From the NCBI GenBank assembly GCA_028023455.1, contig JAQFVV010000003.1, forward strand, positions 1,074,001 through 1,138,000: 64,000 bases of DNA, written 5' to 3'. Position numbers and translations under genes: made by a program. The stretch is from Epiperipatus broadwayi. Its lineage: Eukaryota; Onychophora; Udeonychophora; Euonychophora; Peripatidae. This document shows, piece by piece, positions 1 to 12,486 of this stretch. Every line of letters starts with the position of its first letter. The stretch's first letter is position 1. The notes beneath the pieces were generated by a model. It ran no database searches. It worked only from the letters and a program-made list of their open reading frames with translations, and had not been told where the DNA came from.

Positions 1-2508
1 TGGTTTAAATGCAATTTAAAATATGCTTGAAGATTTAAATCAATATAGCAAGCCATGCAATACTGGTTAACAAATAAATATTTTAGCTATTCTAAACTGA
101 TAGATAAAGCTCCTGGAATATGCAAAGTTAGCTATAAGAATGTTGATATATATTGATGATAAAAATATAAGCATGATTGTAAAACACTGCTAAGTTGCCT
201 ATTGATTGGGAAGTATTGTTCTCTAATAAATAATGAGTCATAAGTTTATATGGCCATCAAATAAATCTAATAAACTATAAATATTTAATTCTGTTGTTAG
301 TTTGTCCTAAATATTCTAAATTTAATAAAAAAAATTAAGTATATTGTAAGCAGAATTCCTTGTCTTTTGTTTTAATCTTGTTTAAGTATACTATGCTTAA
401 ATTATAGTATTGAATCATGTAGGAGAAGCAAATGATCACATATCCCCTCAATTGTTTTTGTAAATAAAATAAACATTTAGAATATTCATTTAAGTTAGAA
501 TTATTATTTCTGTTAATTAGACTATAGATATAAAATGATCAAATGGTTGTTTATTGTTTAGTAGCTCATAAGAAATTCCAGCACCGGTAGTGGTGGAGTT
601 GAGCCACAACTATGGACCCCAAGTTCCAGAACTACTACTGTACCATTACTTCAAAACCACAAGACATTATATGAAGTATTATTGAAATAAAATAAGCTCT
701 GTAAGCAAGTCAGTGGTGTTTTTAAGGCCATGGGGTTTTTTTTTCTTGGGAAACATGTTCAAAAAATTAAAGAATTAATAACTAAATTTTTATTCATATG
801 GCTGAAAATTATTTCATGTCACAATAGGCTTTGGAATTTTCTTTCAAATTAGCAGACTCTTAATTGTTTGGTAAACAGGTATATAAATAATATTGGGAAG
901 GGGGGATCTAAAGTTTATCTTATGATAAATGTTAATGTAGTAACTGTTAAAACAAAAATACTATTATAAGATTATCTTTAACACCAATAGAAAAAGGGTT
1001 CACTCCTGCAAGTTGTCATTATAGAAGCATGAAATCTTTATTTTTTTTAAAAAGTATTTATAATAATCAAAGATTTGGTTTGTATAAAGTAATGTAATGT
1101 TTGTTATATGATTGAGATTTTAAAAATGGCCTAATTTTGTCAAATTTATGATTAATTTTATATTTGTTATGGGAATTTTTAAACATTCACTTATTTTTGG
1201 AAGTTGTATTATTTACATGTCCATTTTATTTTGAAGTTTTTGTTTTAGTTATTATTGGATGTTTGTTTTATTATGTGTCTAATGCATTGAATAAGGATCT
1301 GAATATGGTATTTAATGTCTATTGTCACGAATTTGAGAGATTTGGGATATACGATTTGAATTGTGAAATAATCCATTCTATATTTTCTAAAAAGTTTGAT
1401 TTTTTTTATTATTGTGGTCAGTTAAGCTGATTGGGGTAAAATCATAATGGTATATATTAAATGAAATAGAATCTAATTAGAATATATATTTTTCATTAAG
1501 AATATGAATGGATATTATATGCTTTAACTATGATGTAAGGGTCTTGAGAGAGAGCCACTAACTCTGTTCCAATATGATAGTAATGTTTAGTGTAGTTATA
1601 GATTCAAGAGTTAATGATTTGGGTATCTTAGTTGAATCTGTCATATCACATAACTTCTGAATGACTAATTCTTTAATTGTTTTAAAATTGACTAAGATAA
1701 GTGCTATAATTGGATAACATATGACAATTCTTCCACACTTAAAATATTGTTTTATATTTTGGTTCAAGTATTTACTATTGTAAAATGTTTAAGAGAATTT
1801 TTTAAAAAATATATAATATAGTTTTCCAGATGTTAAAGAATATGTGATATGGGTAGTCAGTGCCATTTTGTGCTCATTTCCCCTAATTTTGGTATAATTA
1901 TTGAATTTTGCTAGCAAATAATATATATCTAGTAGAATTCTTTTAAACATGCTTCTTATAAGCCTAACCATCACATGATCACCATTTCTTATGCTTGCTC
2001 ATAACTGTTATCGAAAGCCACAAGCTAGAAACTAGTCTGGGGATATTGGATGAGTAGGCACTAGGTAGGAATTTTATGCACAAGGCTTCTGGCATTCATT
2101 GATTACTCTGGCTTGCACTGAGTGGCACTACTGTATGGAGAGTTGTGACTGTTTTAATAAGCCTAACCATCCAATTAAATATTTGTAATGTTATTAAACA
2201 TCTTTTTTGGTTTGTTTGAATTATAAATATTTATTATTTCAAAAGCTTTGACAAAATGAATCGGTTTTATTAAAGTAAAATTTATGCTAATAAAATTGCA
2301 ATTCATTATTATTTAAGCTTTGAAATGACTAGGTTTTTGAGACCTTTGCAACAGAAACATTTATTATAAGTTTGAATAATCAATGAACTCTAGTTTATGA
2401 CTATTGATGTTGGTTCTTGGGTGGTGAAAACTTTGTTTGCAACATATATATGCGAAAGTGTTTGTTATTAGCGATATATTTAATACATGAAATTTTATTA
2501 TTTTATAG
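1..2508 (+). other. Intron or 5' flank upstream of the first visible PKA-RII exon
   Basis: AT-rich non-coding sequence. It ends in a T-rich tract and AG directly before the exon at 2509, so at least its right end is intron. I see no other exon of the gene here, and the short open frames (for example 1164-1430) have the low-complexity F/L/Y/I composition expected from AT-rich DNA. At about 570-660 there is a worn repeat (text around 'ccaagttccagaacta') that recurs at about 17500-17560 and 30040-30110, probably a SINE remnant. A dispersed repeat with target duplications sits at 1973-2156. Confidence 0.7.
1973..2156 (+). mobile_element. Family I ribozyme-bearing repeat, 5'-inverted and truncated copy
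   Basis: A 184-bp insertion bounded by a 15-bp direct repeat, ataagcctaaccatc, at 1958-1972 and 2157-2171. The first 39 bp (acatgatcacc... to about 2010) are the reverse complement of the sequence that forms the far end of the copy at 12311-12685. They join directly, in the middle of the hammerhead-like core, to the normal + strand body (gaaagccacaagctagaaac and onward, ending in gttttaa). The joint at about 2011-2013 therefore removes the 5' half of the ribozyme-like motif and keeps the GAAAC, GTC and right stem I strand. Long target duplications and 5' inversion point to target-primed reverse transcription rather than a DNA transposon. Family name unknown. Confidence 0.8.
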
Positions 2509-2550
2509 GAGCAAATGCAAGAAGTTTTGGATGCTATGTTTGAAAGAAAG
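2509..2550 (+). CDS. Pka-R2: PKA type II regulatory subunit, exon encoding the helix before CNB-A
   Basis: A 42-bp in-phase microexon encoding EQMQEVLDAMFERK, flanked by ttttatag (acceptor) and gtaagaat (donor). It aligns with the RII segment that in vertebrates reads EQLSQVLDAMFER, the helix just before cyclic-nucleotide-binding domain A. Known role of the family: RII dimers hold the PKA catalytic subunit inactive, tether it to A-kinase anchoring proteins and release it when cAMP binds. The preceding exons, with the docking/dimerisation domain and the inhibitor sequence, are not in the window. The exon is short, but its sequence, splice sites and fit with the next exon (phase 0) make the call firm. 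Confidence 0.93.
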
Positions 2551-5500
2551 GTAAGAATATATTTTTATATAATTTCTATTAAAAATATTAAAAAAACACT
2601 AGTTCATTATAATTTTGAGTCTGTATTTAATTAAAATACAAATATTTTTAGTATTAAAATTTTTATTATTAATTTTGAAGTACTAAATCATCCTGCTTTA
2701 TTTCAGGATATCCGATGCCATTAGTTTTGCTTATAATTTATTTTCAGATATTTTATTTACATATTAAAATCTATATGTTGAACTTAAATTTATCAACTGA
2801 TTCAGAAATGTGTCTTATGGATTACTTTCATCTTTTTTTTTGGTATTTTTCTTTAGTAAAACACTTTAAAGTTGTTGGCAAATTTAAGTTAATGATATAA
2901 GTTGTGCATATTCAAAATTAATGTATGAGATAAAAATTAGTCTAAGTAAAAATTAGATATATTTAACCTTTTAAAACATTATTATCAAAGTTAATTTTAT
3001 CAATTAGATTAATATCTAAACTTTGTAAGAAGTATCATTCGAAATAATGATGCTTATAATTTGTTATAATTAAAATCTAATGTTATTCTAGTGTTATATT
3101 ATCTTTTATTTAAGTTGTGCATGTGTGTATATGTCTTTATGTCACATTTAAAATATTTAAGAAAAGTTTCATAGTAGAGTGATTAGTGCAATAACATTTT
3201 GAATCCAAACATTTTTTTAAGTTAGCTGAACATTCAGTTAATTAATTAATAATCAATCCCTTATTGATTGATAAGTGGTTATCTAGCTATTCCTAGATAA
3301 AAAGTAGAACAATGAAGGAATGTCATTCTTTTATTACTTTGCTAGGAAGGAATATTAGAAATACTTTTACTTGCAGTGGAAGATTTAAAGACTTTTTTTG
3401 TCATATGAGGGTTAATTCAACAAATAAAATTTGTAAATTAGCAAGATAAAGAAATGTTTAGTCTTTTAAATAACTATAATATTAAAATACTTCTCTGTAT
3501 AATCACCTTAAACATTTGCATTAGGAACAGTTAATTTGCTCTGTATTTGCTACTTCAGAGCCATCTATTATGAGTTTGAGTTGTTATTTAGTGTTTGGGT
3601 TTTTTTTTAGTCAGTTTAACTATTAACAAAACATCATAAAGGAATTTGTAGAGATTTCAACTTTTAGGAGATAGATTCCCATGGCTCTATTAAATTTGTC
3701 AATTCTAGCATTGTAGCCATTGTGGTCATGATTTATATTTATCCATGCTACCTAGGTCAGTGGTTGATAAATTTCTTTTATGAGTCAGATGAGTGCACTA
3801 GCCATGAGTGGTTCTGAATCTCATGCCTTGGGTTGTTGTATATCAATTGATACAACTCTGTACTGAGAAAAAAAAATTGTTTGAACCTTGCACATTTTTT
3901 GTTGAAAATCCAGAAAAGGGGATCTTGATATGAGACAAGTTTTAAGGTGGTAAAACTATATTTTGAGTTATTGCAAAGACTTACCTACTTAAAGGTTTTT
4001 ATATATTTTCTGTGAGGCAACTTTTCTTCTGATATCGGAAGGAACCACATCTGAAAAAATAGACAGCCACTGCATAGGTGTAGATTTGAGTATGTCAGTA
4101 ATATTTGTCATGGCAATATTTAATTGAGCAACTAGAAGTTTAGAATGTGAAAGAGGGCAGAATTTACCAGAAGAATGTGGTAGTGGTAAGCAGTTTGTCC
4201 ATATCACAACCCCAAATAGTGCCAGCCAGCTTTCCTAGATAGTTGATTATTTCTAGAAATTGTTTTAGATTTAAACTTAGATAAATGGGGACAGTTTATA
4301 ATCTAAAATAAGATTGTATATTAGACTCTTATTGTAAAAAGTTATTTTCTGATTATGAGACATTTCCTTGTTATCTAGATGAAAGGTTGAGCATACTCTC
4401 ATTGCTGATTAAGGATAATATCTCAAAATTTTAAATCTTTTCATATCTTTATTAAACAACTTTACTTTTAGAGGAAAGATTCTCTTTTCTAAAGTCAAAA
4501 TACTGTCATCAGTATAAATGAATTTTGTGTAGTAAGTTTTTTGAAGAATGATGAATATATTAAAAAAAATAAGTAAGAGAATTGATAGACTATTTTGTAA
4601 AATTTTATATCTATTAAGATAATTATCTAATATCATTTAATTTTTTCCTTTGCAAAGCATTTTCTCAAGTAAAAATGGTCTTGTTTTTGCATTTAAGGAT
4701 TTTAGAAATTGTTAAAAGACTATTTTTTTCAAAGTGAATCATAAGCTGAGATTAAATCAGTAAAGGTAGCATAAGTTTTTAATTTATTTTGAAAATATTT
4801 TTCAGTGTAAATAGTTTTTCACAGCAGCTTCTTTCTATTCTAGATCAGCGTGCTCTATAAGAAAATGACTCAACTATTGGCATAATTTTTATGATTTTTT
4901 AAAAGATCTTTTCAGGGACAGATTACATGATAATTTTGGGATCATTGTTGGATTTATTTGATTTTATGATCACTATAGTATTATATTTTGACAAATTATT
5001 GATAATGTTATTGAATAGTTTTACCAACCATGTTTTAGCTTTAAGTTTTAAATTCTTTAAAAAATCTGAGCGTGTATTGTTTCTTCCATGGTTTTTTCTG
5101 GTTTAACACAATTCAGGTCAAGTTTAAATTCCAAGTTTTCTTTCTATTGCATTACTCCATTTTTCTTTTTTGGCATTATCTGGTCATTTTACAATTATAT
5201 TAGCAACTTTGTAAAACAGAAATTGGATACAAAGACCACTGCTGCTTTTGTTCCAACCTGGAATGAATTATTTTTGATAAACACAAAAGATAAATCCTTT
5301 CAAAACTATTATTATACCAATCATAGAAAGAGGAAATTCTATTAATATTCCATTCAAGTTATAGTAGAACATCTGTAGTTAGCTTTTTTAAATTCCATTT
5401 TGGTTCAAGTATGGGAATATAGATTCCAAAATGTCTATGAGTAAAAATCCAATATCAGTAGGTCAGTAAATAATAGTGAATCATTTGTTTGTCAAAACCA

Positions 5501-7121
5501 AATATAAATCAGGAAATGTCTTTCATTTTCATCTGTCTGAATGAAATATTCTTTCTTTTTGTCATTGCAAACTAAATTCGTGTTCTTTAAATGCACCTAT
5601 TCTAAAAGTTGACAACTTGGTCTATCCTTTCTCCAGGTCTAACTAAGAGAGGTGAAATCTTTTTTAAATACAAAAAATATAAGAAGATCTGAAAAAGGAA
5701 AATAGGATTAGTCTGTATTGAAAGATTTGTGAATATTGCATATATAAAAATTATCTATTCAAATGGTAGTTTCAGTATCTTTTGAACTATCTTCAAAAGA
5801 AATTGTTTGCTTCACAAAATGGTTTCGCATAAAGATAGCATTCTGTGTTTAGAATGCATTTTTTAAAGAATCAATGTAAATCCAGGAATTTGTGGAAGAT
5901 CCATATTATTAAAAGAATGATGAGAAGATTGATTTATAGAAAATATATTTGGCCTTGAAGAGTTTTATTTTTGTCACCACCACAGAATTGTTTTTCATTT
6001 CAAGAGTTAGCACAATCATCTCTCTCTCTCTGGAATAGCTATCCCTCCTTATTATTGCCAAAATTCACATCATACTTTTATTGTAAGTTTCCATAATTTG
6101 ATATATTTAGGCCAGAAGTTCATCAAGATGATCTAATTTCCATGTGGAAAAAATCTATTTCATATAATAATGCATACTATTTACAGATTAGGGCATCTTA
6201 TGAGTTTGAATAATCAATAGATACTAGATAGTAGCATTATGCTTTATCTCTCAAATAGTTTTTGGCTAATAACCTTCTTAAATGAATATCCAAGTTTTAG
6301 ATACATAAGAAACCTTGGCATTTACATCTTATATTATCCAAGCAAATAAGATTCAATTCAAAAATGTTTTAAGGTTCATGATAATAAATGTACATTTTAA
6401 TAACAATAAATTACTTAATTCTCCAGCTTACACAATATATGACAAAACTGTAGCAGTTTTCTATTATAGTGCCATTTATTGCAATCTTGAATAATCACTG
6501 AATATTAGATATGCCCTTTTGCATTTTAAATTCTCATCTTCAGATTGTTTTTTTGACATAGTTTTTCAAATCAATAAAGTGAATAAAAATATTCTTCCTT
6601 GACTATTTTACAATGTTTAACTATGTGCCAACACATTTGTTAGTTTCAATTCTATCTCTTTGTGTGACAAACTCAAAAGTTAATTGGAAAGCTTGATACT
6701 TTCATTGATTGTACATATGATACCATATTATTATGGGAATGTTGCTATTTCCAGAACAGTTCTTACTTAAAGAAAAGAAAACTTTTAAAATGATTCATTA
6801 TGAAATGTTATGAAGTAAAAGACTGACATTATTAATAAACACTCACTATTTGAAGATGTTTACTAAAAATTTATTCCAGACATGAAATTTTACCAGGATT
6901 ATTTCAAATTTCAACAATTAAATGTTTTACAGAATAAAATATAACTAATCAATAATAAAATTTAGTATTATGATATATATTTTAATTTCCTTAATTCTGG
7001 CTAAATACTTTTGTTTTAGCATAGGTGTTTCTAGATATAAGTATTATTCTTATATCTTCTCCTTTACTTTTTTTGCATTCCTTCACATATTCATATATAT
7101 ATATTACTTTTTATAAATCTC

Positions 7122-7405
7122 CACATATACATTCCAATGCAAAATTTTTTAATATAATTTCTTTAATTTTCTAACAGTTTCAACTGTCCTGCAGTCTTCA
7201 TCAGAGCATTTACATAAGCTTCCTTTTTCTTAAAAGAGTAAGGTTATGCAAATGCTCTGATGAAGACTGCAGGATAGTTGAAACTTAGAAAATTAAAAAG
7301 AAAGAGGAAGGTTATGCAGATACTGTGATGAAAACTGAAGGATAGTTGAAACTTAGAAAAGTAAAGGAATTATATTTAAAAAATTTACATTGGAATGTAT
7401 ATGTG
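7122..7405. repeat. Foldback element with tandemly doubled right arm
   Basis: The left arm, from ccacatatacattccaatg at 7121 to the gagcattta region near 7212, is mirrored by a right arm ending cattggaatgtatatgtg at 7405. Inside the right arm a 68-bp unit is present twice, starting aggttatgca at 7241 and 7309. Each unit holds CTGATGA (or the decayed tgatgaa), then gaaac. In the left arm, read on the minus strand, the stretch between them can pair as gactg/cagtt around a 5-nt loop, which is a hammerhead-like CTGATGA-stem-GAAA arrangement. The outer helix I is weak (2 bp), so ribozyme function is doubtful. The same inverted-plus-tandem design recurs at 51674-52072. Confidence 0.8.
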
Positions 7406-8224
7406 TTTCTAAATACATGAAATCATTTACTTTTGTAGTAAGAATCAATTATTTGATTTATTTAAGCAAGAAATAAAATCACAAAAAATTCAACTCATAT
7501 GTCACATGACCTAATTTAATAACATTTAAGCAAGAAATATGAATCTCATAATTTTGATCACTATTTCGATAAATAATTTTGTTTAGCTTAATGTAAATTT
7601 AAAATAGTGAAACCTGGATTTTAATTAGTTTCAAATAGTCCACTCTAAAGAACATCATAAAACTGTGCAATTTTACAAATCATATCTTTTAAAAGTCTTG
7701 AAGGATAGATATAGAACTACCTCATTTATCACATGACTAATTGGAAATCATCAGTAAGTGTTAAATACAATTATCTGCTAAAATATTTTTTTTTTAAAAA
7801 TGAACTCTTTTTTATTATGACTCCATAAAAAGGACAGTCAGATGTAAGCACTACCAAATGATAGAAATATAAATACAAATATCTAATTGACAAAAATGTA
7901 AATTTTTCAGTAATTAGCACTTCCTAAAAGAATTTAAAATGTTTTTGCCTTTATGCAATGTAAATTTTATATCAATAACTATTGAAAGTAGACAAATGTC
8001 AAATAACTTTTGATTGAGACTGATGGCCAATGGCATGTGATGAAATTCACAAAAGAGACCACAAAAAAAAGCACAATGCAAAATAGTATACATTACTGCT
8101 ATCTCTTAGCTTCTACAATGCATACTAATACATATCCCTGTTATAAACAAAATGGAGCTCCGTTATACAGAGCTATGTCAATTAATTTTGGCATCTGAAG
8201 TTTTTAACTATGCTTTTAAAATTA

Positions 8225-8530
8225 TTTAGAAGGGCCTCATGGTCAGAGATAGCAAATTCACCTATGAATCTTATGGAGTTCAATTCCAGGCCAAATAAAA
8301 TTATTTTCAAAAGATTTAAGAATTTTCTCTATGGTAGCTATTGTTTAGTTCAACATTAGTTGATAAATGAATATCCAGTTATCGTAGCTAGAGGGTAAAA
8401 TAAAAATGGAAAACTGCTCAAACTCTCACCACCTGTCAGTTGGCAAGACAGATAAGTACTGTTTTTTTCACTTTCTCTATGAAGGTCTATTGGAGAGGTC
8501 TTTCCCTCATAGTGGGTCAATTATTATAAA
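8225..8530 (+). mobile_element. SINE-like repeat, degenerate
   Basis: The start contains a tRNA-like stretch (cctcatggtcagagatagca, then a B-box-like gagttcaattcc at about 8278-8289). The body beyond it (tatccagttatcgtagctagagg, then aactgctcaaactctcacca) recurs in altered form at about 27950-28190, where a B-box-like agttcgaattt is also present. Two copies sharing both the promoter-like head and the body support a tRNA-derived SINE. The box A is too worn to name the source tRNA, and the ends are approximate. Confidence 0.5.
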
Positions 8531-9329
8531 ATAATTTTATTTATTTATTTAAAATGTTCAACTGAAGAAAGCCACTGATAATAATAGGAAAAAATATGTA
8601 TTAAATATATATATAAACTATTAAAAATCACCCCAAAAAAGTAAAAAAAAATTATAAACCTAAAAAAAAAAAAATGCGGAGAAATGAAATCAATAAATTA
8701 CAATTTAAAATATAATTTTAAAAAAATCATAACATATTAAAATTATTTTTGAGGTTTTAATTATAGCAAATAACTGGATAGATTCTTTGTAATTTGTTGT
8801 TTTAGACAGCCTTTTCTATAGAAGTTATAGTTAGACCATTCATTTAATCTTGAAATATTGCCAAAGTAATTTTTAAAAATTTTGGTTCAGAAAAATTACT
8901 TTTGATTATCGCTACACTTGTAAGTAATCATTAGTAGAATTCTTCTCAACAAAAGTTTTCAACTGAGATAAAACAATATACTGTATAAAGAAAAGAAAGA
9001 ACGTGAAATGATTTAAAATAATCCATGAAGAAAAGTTTACCTGAAATTTTATAAAATGGTATGACAATAAATTAATAATGATAATAAAAAATATAACTGA
9101 TTGACAATAAAATCAGAAATATAAAATAACATTTTGATATTTGAAGGAAAGTTATCTTTGCAATAAGAAGAAAAGTTTAAAAGAAAGTTATCTTTGCAAT
9201 AAGAATAAATTGAAATTATTACTAAAAAAAGGAATGATATCATGAGAGGTATGGAAGAATTTTCCAAAGATTTGTATAATAATAAAGTACAAAATATTAT
9301 CTTTTGAGTTGCCAAGCACTATACATGAT

Positions 9330-9960
9330 GAGGTGAGATATGAAATGAAATCTATGAAGTAGGGAAAAGCTCCAGGAAATGTTGGAATTATTATTGATAT
9401 CTTAAAAGAAGTAGATGAAGAAATAAAAAAATGTTGGCAAAACTATATATAAGATATCTAAATGATAGGTGTTGAGAAAAATGTAATAATATTATTGATA
9501 TTTAAAAAAGGTTCTAAAAGTATAATAGAAATAATAGAACTATCAATCTTTTATAATTTATTAAATCTGACAAAAATTTGTTAAAGCAACCAATTAAAAA
9601 AAAAGACCTTTCTATAGGCCAAGCACATCTGGTATTTATTAAGATAATTATAATTCACATACAGTATACTTTGAACTCAAATTAACCAAAAGAACAAGCT
9701 GAATTTGAAAATGATTTTAGGCCAATGAATCACATCCAATATTGAGTTCAGTTAAAGAAAAGTCCAATGAGAATAAGTTGTCATTATGTTTTGGATTAGT
9801 AAATTATAAAAAAGCATTTCCACAATAATTAAAATTTTGAACATCAAAATATAGACCTGGTCTGTTGTCATATTCTGTAGAATATTTATCAAAATGGAAT
9901 AACAATGCTTAGTTATATGATGACATAGAAAGGTTAACATTTAGAAGGCTCTATGACAGG
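9330..9960 (+). mobile_element. RTE-type LINE fragment, start of reverse transcriptase, decayed
   Basis: Translating from about 9330 gives DEVRYEMKSMK, a stop, then GKAPGNVGIIIDILKEVDEE. Further on come IFKKGSKS near 9500 and a MNHIQ-like stretch near 9725. These are the successive N-terminal landmarks of RTE/L1-type reverse transcriptases (KxGKAPGxDGI, the IFKKGD motif, xMDHI). The frame is broken by stops and shifts and no catalytic FADD box is visible, so the fragment is dead. It probably belonged to the same insertion as the tail at 11370-11740, the rest having been lost or replaced. Confidence 0.75.
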
Positions 9961-10010
9961 ATGATTCAACATCTTTCAATTTTTTTATAACAGTTTTACA
10001 ATAATAATTT

Positions 10011-10098
10011 TTAAATAAGTCAATTATTTTATAGTTAAAATCCAAAGTGCATGTGCAACAGTTTAATGCTGTTTAAATATTACAGTTAATAATTATTT
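10011..10098 (+). repeat. Fragment of the 41-kb palindrome family
   Basis: The stretch containing gtcaattattttatagttaaaatcc... gcatgtgcaacagtttaatgctg matches the right arm of the palindrome at 41171-41483 (aactataa/ttaaaatctgc, gcgcatgtgcaacagcttaatgctgc), with about 10% differences and an internal deletion. It sits next to the LINE fragment ending near 9960. Confidence 0.65.
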
Positions 10099-11369
10099 TT
10101 GTGGATATGATAAACTAAAGGATTGAAAATATATGGATCATATTTAAATCATCTAGATTTTGTAGAAAGTATGTTTATTTTTTAAAATAATACTTCAGAA
10201 CTTTAGGAAATGTTTCAAGAGTTATCAAATGAAAATAAATAGGATTAAAGATAAATATTAAATAGACTTAGGGATGTTTATGTAGTATATGGTCTATTTG
10301 TTTAATGGGATTCATAGTATTTATTTTTGAGTGCAAGAAAAATAATAAAATGAAGAAAATAATATACAGTATTGTATAATAAAAAATGTGTTAAATAAAA
10401 GAAACAAAAGATAGTCCATGCACAAATATATATTAAATAAAAATAACAAAAGGTTAATATTTATTAAACTTTTGTAATGGTAAACTCACCAATAAATGTG
10501 GATATTTTATTTTTTATTGGCTCCAGTTCTATAGTGTGAAGTTCTAATTATGTGATTTTTTCTTTCTTGCTGAAATATAATGTAACTTAATGCTCTTATT
10601 TGATAGACTGCTGTAAATGGTTTTGTTTTTGGAACATTACTTGGCTTACATTTGCATTTTATTTGCTATTTATTGCTTTCATTTAAAACATTGTTATGAA
10701 CTAGTTTTTTTTTTTCTTTTAATATATATTTTGTATATAGAGTATGTTTGGTTTGTATCTATTTTATACAAGACTACCAAATAAAAGCATCAAATTAAAT
10801 TATATTTCGGCAAGCAAAGTAAATAAATAATCACAGGAACACAACTAGTGTCATAAAGAATAAAATGCCAGCATTTCTTGTTGAATTTATGATTACAAAA
10901 GTTTATTAAATATTAAGTTATTGTTATTTTTATTTCTTAGACATTTTATGGGTGGTCTATCTTACTGTTTTTTTTGTTTAATTCACATTTTTTAGTGAAA
11001 AATATTATTTTCTTCATTTTATTTAATATACATTTATCATTCATTGTTAATTCAAGAAAAAATTGATGACATTTTATATTTTATCAAAAAGTTTTTCTAG
11101 TGTTCAGTGTTAAGAAAATGTATATTAATGAATAAAATAGACCATAATATAGGAAACATTAATTAAAGTAATATTCAATGAATTTTCTCAGAATAAAATA
11201 AAGAATGATAATCATGAATTATTAGTGATCATACTTTTAATACATTTTAGAAACATAATGAAAGAAATTAATCATAGAATTAAACTCGGATGGAATGCTT
11301 TTTATAGAAATAACTAAAGGAGATATGCATATGGGTTTAAATTTTTTTTTTTAATAGATGAATTTGAGA

Positions 11370-11740
11370 CTTGGATACTTAAGGAAGAGCAATATTGAAA
11401 CTTTAGATCACCCAATAAAGTTTGGTGAGATGTATATTAGAGCAATAAAAGAGACTGAAAGTGAAATATTTGGATTAGACAATAAGCAAATATAATTGAC
11501 ATCATTGAAAGATTTAAAAGACTGAAATAGATATGGGCTGGACATATTGCTAGAAGAGATGATAAGAAATGGGGAAATGAAGTCTTAAATTGGATTGAAG
11601 AGATTGTAAAAAAATTTCAAAAAGCAATATTTGCTAATGTGATCTGAAGAAGTGAGACTCTTGTTATAGAAACAGGATTGAACTTAGAGAAAACTTCACC
11701 CTATAGTGGATGAATAATAATTAAATAACAATAATGACCA
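11370..11740 (+). mobile_element. RTE-type LINE 3' end, decayed
   Basis: In one frame from about 11527 the sequence reads IWAGHIARRDDKKWGNEVLNW followed by IEEIVKK. This is the hallmark C-terminal tail of RTE-type LINE proteins (W-AGHIARR-D-RW, then the R/K-rich segment). Upstream, about 11380-11500, are the usual preceding elements (rsnietldhp, then vraikete-like words) in a decayed frame. After the coding tail come tggatgaataataattaaataacaataatg, in keeping with the short tandem repeats that end RTE elements. Several stops make it non-functional. Confidence 0.8.
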
Positions 11741-12416
11741 GTTTTACACTTTATAGAATCACTGATAATTATTTAATTGTTAAGTTTTTTTAAAATTTTT
11801 CTTGAAAACAATTACATATTTAATTAAAAATATGTTAAATATAGCAGATATATTTTTACTTTAAAACATTTAAATTATTATTTTTTTTAATTTTATTTTA
11901 TTTGCATACATCTGTATATATATATATCAATGAAAAATTTCAGAAGTGTGAAACCATTAAGAATGACCCCCCCCCCCTAAAAAAAACCCTGATTGAGATC
12001 ATATTCAGTGGATTATTAAATACCACACAAACTTTGTGACACAAGAATAAAATTTACTGGTGAATCCTGTATTTTTATTGCATTGTACTTCCAGACCTAG
12101 CTATTTTTTTTTTTTTACATTTCATTTGCTTGTTAAATTATTAAGAAAATTTAAGAATGATTGAAAAATGTGTTTATTTAACGAATTGAACAATTTTGAT
12201 TAAAGTAAAGGAGAGGTGGGGAATTTTTTTCCATTAAAAATGTTCTGAAACACTTTTTTAAAAAATATTTTATTTAGGATATTTATTTAGTAACTAGATA
12301 AATGAAAATTAAAACAGGCAAAACTCTCCATACAGTAGTACCACTCAGTGCAAGCCAGAATAATCAATGGATGCCAGAAGGCTTGTACATAAAATTCCTA
12401 TCTAGTGTCTACTCAT

Positions 12417-12471
12417 CCAATATCCCCAGATTAATTTCTAGCTTGTGGCTTTCATCAGTGAGGAGCTTTGG
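12417..12471 (-). ncRNA. Hammerhead-ribozyme-like motif, mutated (family I, left arm)
   Basis: On the minus strand: CCAAA, then TCCTCA directly before CTGATGA, stem II AGC/GCT around CACAA, GAAA, then TTAATC, TGGGGA and TTGG. The two helix I segments, TCCTCA/TGGGGA (6 bp) and CCAA/TTGG, with an internal loop between them, are both present. The cleavage triplet is ATC instead of GTC and the base after GAAA is T instead of C, so helix III is weakened. Confidence 0.55.
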
Positions 12472-12486
12472 ATCTAAGAGCACTGC

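Noticed and set aside
1164-1430. 88-codon open frame, hydrophobic
   Set aside because: Composition (F, L, Y, I, V) is what AT-rich DNA gives by chance; no splice or promoter context and no recognisable domain.
11968-11990. Homopolymer C run, also g-run at 15216 and c-run at 45444
   Set aside because: Simple homopolymers; nothing ties them to a function.
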